Shown here in pieces: positions 21,129-25,753 of a stretch of DNA of 25,753 nt (position 1 is the first letter of the stretch; each line of letters starts with the position of its first letter). The notes under the pieces were generated by a model. The model saw only the letters and a program-made list of their open reading frames with translations, was not told the origin of the DNA and searched no databases. Location of the stretch: positions 1 through 25,753 of the forward strand of contig DATCOZ010000049.1 of NCBI GenBank assembly GCA_036564345.1, given 5' to 3'. A program made the translations under genes and the position numbers. Source of the DNA: UBA6019 sp036564345. GTDB lineage: Bacteria > Chloroflexota > Dormibacteria > Dormibacterales > Dormibacteraceae.

Positions 21129-22712
21129 TTGTCCGCCGAGGTAGGCGGCCGGGAGCTTACCGGCCGCATCTCCTTTGCCGGCCTCGAGACGCTGAGAGCG
21201 GCCGCCGCGGCGGCCGGCCTCGGTCTGCTGGCGGTCGCGACACGGCTGCCCTTCCGTACCCACTACCTCGCGAACTGGGACGCGACCCAGTTCGCGCTCG
21301 GCATCCAGCGGTTCGACCTCGCCCATCATCAGCCTCACCCACCGGGCTACATCGGCTACATCGCCCTTGGGCGACTGCTGCTGCCAGTTTTCGGCGACGC
21401 CAACTCGACCCTGGTCGCCCTCAGCATCGCGGCCGAGGCGGCCGCCGTCGCGGTCGCCTTCCTCTTCGCCCGCGCGGTCTTCGGTCGCTTCGCGGGGTGG
21501 GCGGCCGGGTTGGCCCTCCTGTCCGCGCCGCTCTTCTGGTACTACGGCGAGATCGCCAACACCTATGCCCTGGAGCCCCTCCTCGTCCTGCTGATCGCCT
21601 GGCCGTGCTGGCGCCTCTGGCAGGGGGAGGCTCGATTTGCCTACCCCGCGGCGTTGGCGCTTGGGCTGTCCGGCGCTCTGCGGCCGAGCACGATGGTCCT
21701 GCTCACCCCCGTCTACCTCTTGGCCCTCCGCCGCTCGGCCCCGCTCCTGATCGGCCTTCGCAGCCTCGGGATCTACGCGGTCGCCGCTGCCTCCTGGACG
21801 ATCCCCCTTCTGATCCTTGCCGGGGGGCCACTGCAGCTGCTGGTGGCCTCGGTTCAACTCGGTGACTCGGTCACCGCCGGCACCGGGATCTGGAATGACA
21901 TCCGCAACCCTGTGCTGGTCACCGGCAACGCCGTTTTCACCGGTCTTGGCTGGGAGCTCGGGCTCTTCGCCGTGTGGGCCCTCTTCGGACTGCTGGCGGC
22001 TCCCCGCCTTCTTGGCCGCTCGGTGGTGTCCCGCGACTGGACGCTCTTCTGCGCGGCATGGGCGGCGCCCGGGCTGTTGACCTTCCTGTTCGTCCACATC
22101 GGCCAGGTCGTCTACATCCAGGTGTTCGCCCCGGCCATCTTCCTGAGCCTTGGCCCCGCCCTTCTGGCCAGTGCCGAGGCGGTGGGGAGGCCGCGGCTTG
22201 CTCCCCTCCTGCTCGCCATCTCGGTGGTTGTGGGCGGACTCATCTTCTTCCTGCCGTCTCGCTCACTGGCCGAGGAGCTGCGTCTCCACGACCTTCGGGT
22301 CGACGGCCTGCTCGCGGTGGCGGCCGCGGAGGACCCCGCCCACACCGTGCTGGTCGGCGACGCCTACGCCGTCGGGTCCTATCGGATCGTCAACTACTAC
22401 CTGCCCGACTATCCGCGGATCGGGCTCGGTCGCGACTCCCGGCAGCGGGTCCGGGAGATCTACGGCGACCTGTACGACCCGAACGGCGCTCGCCACAGCC
22501 GGCCGCTGCAGTTCGGCGCCCAGACCACCACCTACGTATACCTCGACCGGGAGCTGCTGCCCTTGATCGCCGACCCCGACCGCCTGACCCGGCTGACGCT
22601 GCCGGACGGCTCCGCGGTCTACCTCTGGCAGGGCCCTCCCCCGGAGGTCATCGCGAACCAGCTCTGGATCGACCGCAGCCTCCAGCCCGGTGCGCAGGCG
22701 CGCGATTCCTGA
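21129..22712 (+). CDS. Membrane glycosyltransferase-like protein (GT39/ArnT-like)
   Basis: 527 residues from TTG 21129, the first start after the preceding stop; there is no clear ribosome site. About ten to twelve helices in the first 390 residues and a soluble C-terminal domain. The first extracytosolic loop has the acidic NWDATQFALG and HQPHPPGYIGY, as in dolichyl/polyprenyl-phosphate-sugar-dependent GT39/ArnT-type enzymes. GEIANTYALEPLLVLLIAW also fits that group. Likely reaction: sugar transfer from a lipid carrier on the outer face of the membrane. The acceptor is unknown, and no other envelope-sugar gene is adjacent. Confidence 0.8.
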   Translation: MSAEVGGRELTGRISFAGLETLRAAAAAAGLGLLAVATRLPFRTHYLANWDATQFALGIQRFDLAHHQPHPPGYIGYIALGRLLLPVFGDANSTLVALSIAAEAAAVAVAFLFARAVFGRFAGWAAGLALLSAPLFWYYGEIANTYALEPLLVLLIAWPCWRLWQGEARFAYPAALALGLSGALRPSTMVLLTPVYLLALRRSAPLLIGLRSLGIYAVAAASWTIPLLILAGGPLQLLVASVQLGDSVTAGTGIWNDIRNPVLVTGNAVFTGLGWELGLFAVWALFGLLAAPRLLGRSVVSRDWTLFCAAWAAPGLLTFLFVHIGQVVYIQVFAPAIFLSLGPALLASAEAVGRPRLAPLLLAISVVVGGLIFFLPSRSLAEELRLHDLRVDGLLAVAAAEDPAHTVLVGDAYAVGSYRIVNYYLPDYPRIGLGRDSRQRVREIYGDLYDPNGARHSRPLQFGAQTTTYVYLDRELLPLIADPDRLTRLTLPDGSAVYLWQGPPPEVIANQLWIDRSLQPGAQARDS

Positions 22713-22732
22713 CAATCTTGCCACCTGTCCAG

Positions 22733-23002
22733 ATGCCGAGCCTTCACGCGGTTGTCCACGGCGATGTGCAGGGCGTCGGCTTTCGTTATTTCGTCCAGCG
22801 CCGGGCGGAGGAGATGGGGCTCGCCGGCTGGGTGCGGAACCGGCCCGACGGCAGCGTCGAGGTCGTCGCCGAAGGCGGCCGGGCGGCGCTGGCAAGGATG
22901 CTCGAGGTGCTCGGCAGCGGACCCGGCATGGCCGACGTCGATCGGGTGGACGCGGAGTGGGGGGAGTCGGCGGGGCTGAAGGGTTTCGCGGTCCGGGTGT
23001 GA
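22733..23002 (+). CDS. acyP: Acylphosphatase
   Basis: 89 residues from ATG 22733, the usual size. Hydrolyses acyl phosphates such as carbamoyl- or 1,3-bisphosphoglycerate-type compounds in the cytosol. The signature HGDVQGVGFRYF holds the phosphate-binding loop and catalytic Arg, and the catalytic Asn is in GWVRNRPDGSVEV. The protein ends FAVRV as is typical. It follows the glycosyltransferase-like gene by 20 nt. The 95 nt after it (23003-23097) contain a run of seven T (23042-23048), but I find no convincing stem before it. Confidence 0.9.
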   Translation: MPSLHAVVHGDVQGVGFRYFVQRRAEEMGLAGWVRNRPDGSVEVVAEGGRAALARMLEVLGSGPGMADVDRVDAEWGESAGLKGFAVRV

Positions 23003-23085
23003 TCGCTGCCGCCTTGTAGGGTCAGCACTAGTTGGCGTAGCTTTTTTTATAGCCTTCACACGAGCCGAGTAGGTCCCAGCCGCGT

Positions 23086-23091
23086 TACGGT
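23086..23091 (+). promoter_or_regulatory. -10 element of the GAF-PucR gene (leaderless start)
   Basis: TACGGT, 6 nt before GTG 23098; there is no ribosome site. It matches the spacing pattern seen at zur, znuA and other genes here. Confidence 0.4.
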
Positions 23092-23097
23092 AGGCGG

Positions 23098-24873
23098 GTG
23101 CGGGCCATCCAGCAGCAGGATCTCCAGGACGCCGTACGCGAGCTGGACTTCCTGCAGCGGCTCGCACAGGAGGCCGCAACCGCCCAGAAGCCGGGCGAGC
23201 TCGTCGAGCTCGTCATTCGCGAGACGACGTCGGCGATGGCCACCGACGTCTGCTCCCTCTACCTGTCGGAGCCCGACGGCGACCAGCTGAAGCTGGCCGC
23301 GACCAACGGGCTCAACCCGTCCATGGTTGGTCGGGCCCATCTCCGCGTGGGCGTGGGGATCACGGGTTGGGTCGCCCAGCACCGGGAGCACCTGTCGGTT
23401 CCCGACGTCGGCGCCGATACCCGCTTCAAGTGGATCCCCGGAGTCGACCAGAAACGGTTCCGCTCGATGCTCTCGGTACCGATCGAGGCGGGCGACCGAC
23501 TGGTCGGCGTGCTCAATGTCCAGAGTGTCGATCGGCGCGACTTCGTCGGAGCGGACGTCGACTTCCTGAAGGCGATTGCCGGCCAGGTGGCCGGGATCCT
23601 CGAGCGGATGGAGCTGCAGCGCCGCCTCGAGGCTCAGCTTGCCGAGATCCGCCTGTCGCACGAGATTCACGGTCGCTTCACCCAGCTCTCCCTCGACGGC
23701 GCCGGCATCCCCGCCATCCTCGATGCCGTCGGCAGCCTCGCCGGCGGCCGGGCCGGCCTCTACTCGATCGACGGCTTTCGCGTCCGGAGCGGGGTGGAGG
23801 AGGGCGATGCGCTCCCCAGCCGCCTGATGCTGCCGCCCGAGCTCCTTCGCGAGCACGGTCCGCCCGAGGTGCGGCTGAGCGCGGGACGCCCAGCTCGCGA
23901 GCTGGACGTGGTCCCGGTCCGGGCCGGCTCCGATCTGCTCGGCCTGCTCGTGGTTGCGGTGCCTGGGGAGGACACCGAGGGAGCGGACGGACGGCTCCGC
24001 GCTCTCCAGCACGGCTCGACCATCCTTGCCCTCGAGATGGCCAAGGAGCGAGCAGCGGCAGAGGTCGAGCGCAGGCTTCGGGGCGACCTGGTGGAGGAGC
24101 TGCTGGCCGGCGGGCTCGACGACGCCGAAGCCGAGCGGCTGGCGCGCCAGGCGGAACGGCTCGGCCACCGGCTGCCGCACCGGGCGTGGGTCGTCGTGCT
24201 GGAGCCGGACGACGCCGCCTCGGAGGCCGAGATGGCCGCCCGCGGCCGCCAGGATCGCATCCACGGTGCACTCTCGGACCTGGCTCGGCGCCGGCTCGGG
24301 GGCGCCCTCACGCTGACGCGCTCCTCCTCGGCGGTTGTCCTCCTGAGCGAGGACGTGGCGCCGGACCTGGCGACCGCCGAGCGGCACGCCGACCAGCTCC
24401 ACGCGGCGGCCGCGCCGTTCCTTCGCCCGGGCACCGCCTCGATCGGGATCGGGAACCTGGCCGAATCGGTCGCCGAGCTGGCGCGCTCCCACCACGAGGC
24501 CCGCCAGGCGCTCCGCCTCGCCCGGCGGGGCGGGATGCGGGGGAAGATCACCTCCTACCGCTCGCTGGGCGCGTTCCGGCTGCTGCTCGAGGTCCAGAGC
24601 CCGGAGGCTCTCCGCCGCTTCGTCGGCGAGGTCCTCGGTCCGCTCCTCAAGTACGCGGAATCGCGGGAGACGCCGCTGCTGGAGACGCTGGAGGCGTTGG
24701 CGGCGGCCCGCTGGGTTCGGCGCGCGGCCGCCCGCGACCTCGGCATCCACGTCAACTCGATGTCCTACCGAACTGAGCGGATCGAGGCGATCAGCGGCTT
24801 GAAGCTCGACGAGCCGGAGACCCGGGTTGCGATCGCCATCGCTCTACGCGCCCGCAGCATGCTCGGCATGTAG
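23098..24873 (+). CDS. GAF-domain PucR/CdaR-type transcriptional regulator
   Basis: 591 residues from GTG 23098. An N-terminal helix (VRELDFLQRLAQEAATAQKP) leads into a GAF domain (about 30-175; TDVCSLYLSEPDGDQLKLAA, GITGWVAQHREHLSVPDV, LVGVLNVQS). A coiled linker and a second, degenerate GAF-like part follow. Next is the PucR/CdaR-type central domain (about 350-470; TASIGIGNLAESVAELARSH, HHEARQALRLARRGG), and a C-terminal PucR helix-turn-helix (AAARDLGIHVNSMSYRTERI). Such regulators control catabolic or sugar-acid genes; the GAF ligand here is unknown. The opening GAF resembles those of phosphotransferase and sensor proteins. It is followed by NfeD after 26 nt. Confidence 0.9.
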   Translation: MRAIQQQDLQDAVRELDFLQRLAQEAATAQKPGELVELVIRETTSAMATDVCSLYLSEPDGDQLKLAATNGLNPSMVGRAHLRVGVGITGWVAQHREHLSVPDVGADTRFKWIPGVDQKRFRSMLSVPIEAGDRLVGVLNVQSVDRRDFVGADVDFLKAIAGQVAGILERMELQRRLEAQLAEIRLSHEIHGRFTQLSLDGAGIPAILDAVGSLAGGRAGLYSIDGFRVRSGVEEGDALPSRLMLPPELLREHGPPEVRLSAGRPARELDVVPVRAGSDLLGLLVVAVPGEDTEGADGRLRALQHGSTILALEMAKERAAAEVERRLRGDLVEELLAGGLDDAEAERLARQAERLGHRLPHRAWVVVLEPDDAASEAEMAARGRQDRIHGALSDLARRRLGGALTLTRSSSAVVLLSEDVAPDLATAERHADQLHAAAAPFLRPGTASIGIGNLAESVAELARSHHEARQALRLARRGGMRGKITSYRSLGAFRLLLEVQSPEALRRFVGEVLGPLLKYAESRETPLLETLEALAAARWVRRAAARDLGIHVNSMSYRTERIEAISGLKLDEPETRVAIAIALRARSMLGM

Positions 24874-24885
24874 GGAGAAAGACAC

Positions 24886-24891
24886 TAAACT
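24886..24891 (+). promoter_or_regulatory. -10 element of the NfeD gene (leaderless start)
   Basis: TAAACT, 8 nt before ATG 24900, with no ribosome site between. It is the closest to a TANNNT consensus in the right part of the window. Confidence 0.45.
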
Positions 24892-24899
24892 CGGCGCGC

Positions 24900-25316
24900 A
24901 TGGTTGTCGCCTGGGTCGTATTCGCGCTCGCCATGGCTGTCGTCGAGGTCGCGTCGGTGGCGTTCTACGCCGTCTTCCTCGCGCTGGGAGCGCTTGCCGC
25001 CTCGGTCGCCGCCCTGGCCGGCGCCAATGTCTACCTCCAGGCCGGCGTCTTCCTGGTCGTCGCCCTGATCGGGATCCTCGGCCTCCGCCCGGTCATCACC
25101 CGCCGGCGCGGGCCACGGCTGGTGTCGGGCGCGCAGGGGATGATCGGCCAGACCGGCATCGTCGTCGAGCCAATCCAGGGAGAGCACGTCCCCGGGCACG
25201 TCCGGCTCGCCGGGGAGAGCTGGCCGGCGGTCAGCGCCGACGGCAGGCCGATCGCGGCCGACGCAACGGTGACGGTACTTGAGATCAGGGGCTCGACCCT
25301 GGTCGTGCACTCGTAA
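24900..25316 (+). CDS. NfeD-family membrane protein
   Basis: 138 residues from ATG 24900. Three closely spaced helices (about 1-20, 24-43, 46-64) followed by a cytosolic OB-fold domain (MIGQTGIVVEPIQGEHVPGH, VTVLEIRGSTLVVHS). This is the short NfeD1b form without the ClpP-like protease domain. NfeD proteins act with SPFH/stomatin proteins in membrane microdomains, and the SPFH gene starts 26 nt downstream, so the pairing is complete here. Confidence 0.92.
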   Translation: MVVAWVVFALAMAVVEVASVAFYAVFLALGALAASVAALAGANVYLQAGVFLVVALIGILGLRPVITRRRGPRLVSGAQGMIGQTGIVVEPIQGEHVPGHVRLAGESWPAVSADGRPIAADATVTVLEIRGSTLVVHS

Positions 25317-25342
25317 ACCAATCACCCGAGGGAGGTAGCACC

Positions 25343-25753
25343 GTGGGTCCCACGATCGCTCTGATCGTTTTCGGCCTGATCGTCATCCTGGCGATCGTCA
25401 CCGTCATCCGCACCGTCGTCATCATCCAGCAGGGCAACCGGGGAGTCGTCAAGCGGCTGGGCGAGTTCCACTCCATTCGTCCGCCCGGCGTCACCTTCCT
25501 GATCCCCTACCTGGACGTCATCGTAATCGTCGACGTCCGCGAGACGCCGCGCACCGGGGATCGCCAGGACGTGATCACCAAGGACAACGTCTCGGTCGCG
25601 GTGAACGCGACGATCTTCAGCCAGGTCGTCGATCCCCAAAAGGCGCTCTTCGACGTCAGCAACTACTTCGTCGCCGTCGACCAGCTGTCGCGGACCACCC
25701 TCCGAGCGGTGTTCGGCTCGCTGAGCCTCGACGAAGCGCTGAGCCAGCGGGAG
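25343..25753 (+). CDS. SPFH/band 7 (stomatin-like) protein, 5' part, cut by the window end
   Basis: Starts at GTG 25343 with GGGAGGT about 6 nt upstream; 137 codons are visible and the frame is open at the window end. An N-terminal helix (TIALIVFGLIVILAIVTVIR) leads into the SPFH domain: VVIIQQGNRGVVKRLGEF, RPPGVTFLIPYLDVIVIVDV, VITKDNVSVAVNATIFSQVV, and YFVAVDQLSRTTLRAVFGSL. It belongs to the stomatin/paraslipin branch (QmcA-like), which scaffolds membrane domains and protein quality control. The preceding NfeD gene is its usual partner. Confidence 0.93.
   Translation, partial: MGPTIALIVFGLIVILAIVTVIRTVVIIQQGNRGVVKRLGEFHSIRPPGVTFLIPYLDVIVIVDVRETPRTGDRQDVITKDNVSVAVNATIFSQVVDPQKALFDVSNYFVAVDQLSRTTLRAVFGSLSLDEALSQRE

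Noticed and set aside
23028..23050. Run of seven T after acylphosphatase as an intrinsic terminator
   Set aside because: I find only 3-5 imperfect base pairs before it, too weak to call a stem.

Overview
The window is a GC-rich, densely packed bacterial chromosome segment. It carries an FtsEX operon ending in an exported M23 peptidase, a TetR regulator, an ECF42-type sigma factor, a GAF/PucR regulator and an NfeD/SPFH pair. Many genes begin 6-9 nt after a TAnnnT box, as expected for leaderless mRNAs. Together this suggests an uncultured soil-type Terrabacteria lineage (Dormibacteraeota, Chloroflexota or Actinobacteriota). That placement is inference; there is no rRNA or tRNA in the window.

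Left part (1-4701): the 3' end of an unrecognised gene faces a minus-strand REC-PAS-PAS-histidine kinase whose frame is cut by one in-frame UGA (1506-1508). A Crp/Fnr-like regulator (minus) and a TetR regulator (plus) diverge from a region with four copies of an 18-bp palindromic operator. TetR runs convergently into a minus-strand operon (6557 to 3940). That operon encodes a bis-haem ferric-reductase-like membrane flavoprotein, an FMN-binding protein with a flavinylation motif, and the flavin transferase ApbE, which together form a plausible flavin-based trans-membrane electron-transfer chain.

Middle (6558-11923): a YCII/DGPF protein and its ECF42 sigma factor follow a sequence resembling an ECF42 promoter. 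Next is ftsE-ftsX-M23 peptidase, overlapping by 1-4 nt. The peptidase keeps all its zinc ligands.

Zinc region (11924-14990, minus strand): zur, znuA, znuC and znuB. I see three copies of one palindrome, GCAA-N5-TTGC: at the zur promoter, at the znuA promoter, and across the znuA start codon. I propose it as the Zur box of this lineage. Just beyond zur is a strong plus-strand intrinsic terminator that serves no visible gene.

Right part (15037-25753): a PAS histidine kinase diverges from a CheW-CheY-like pair. Then come a DoxX protein with a PEP-CTERM-like tail, a conserved hypothetical protein with a cytosolic HtrA-type protease, a class III aminotransferase and a small two-helix membrane protein preceded by a near-perfect 25-bp palindrome. 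They are followed by a GT39-like membrane glycosyltransferase, acylphosphatase, a GAF-PucR regulator, NfeD, and an SPFH protein cut by the window end. I saw no mobile element, CRISPR array or RNA gene.
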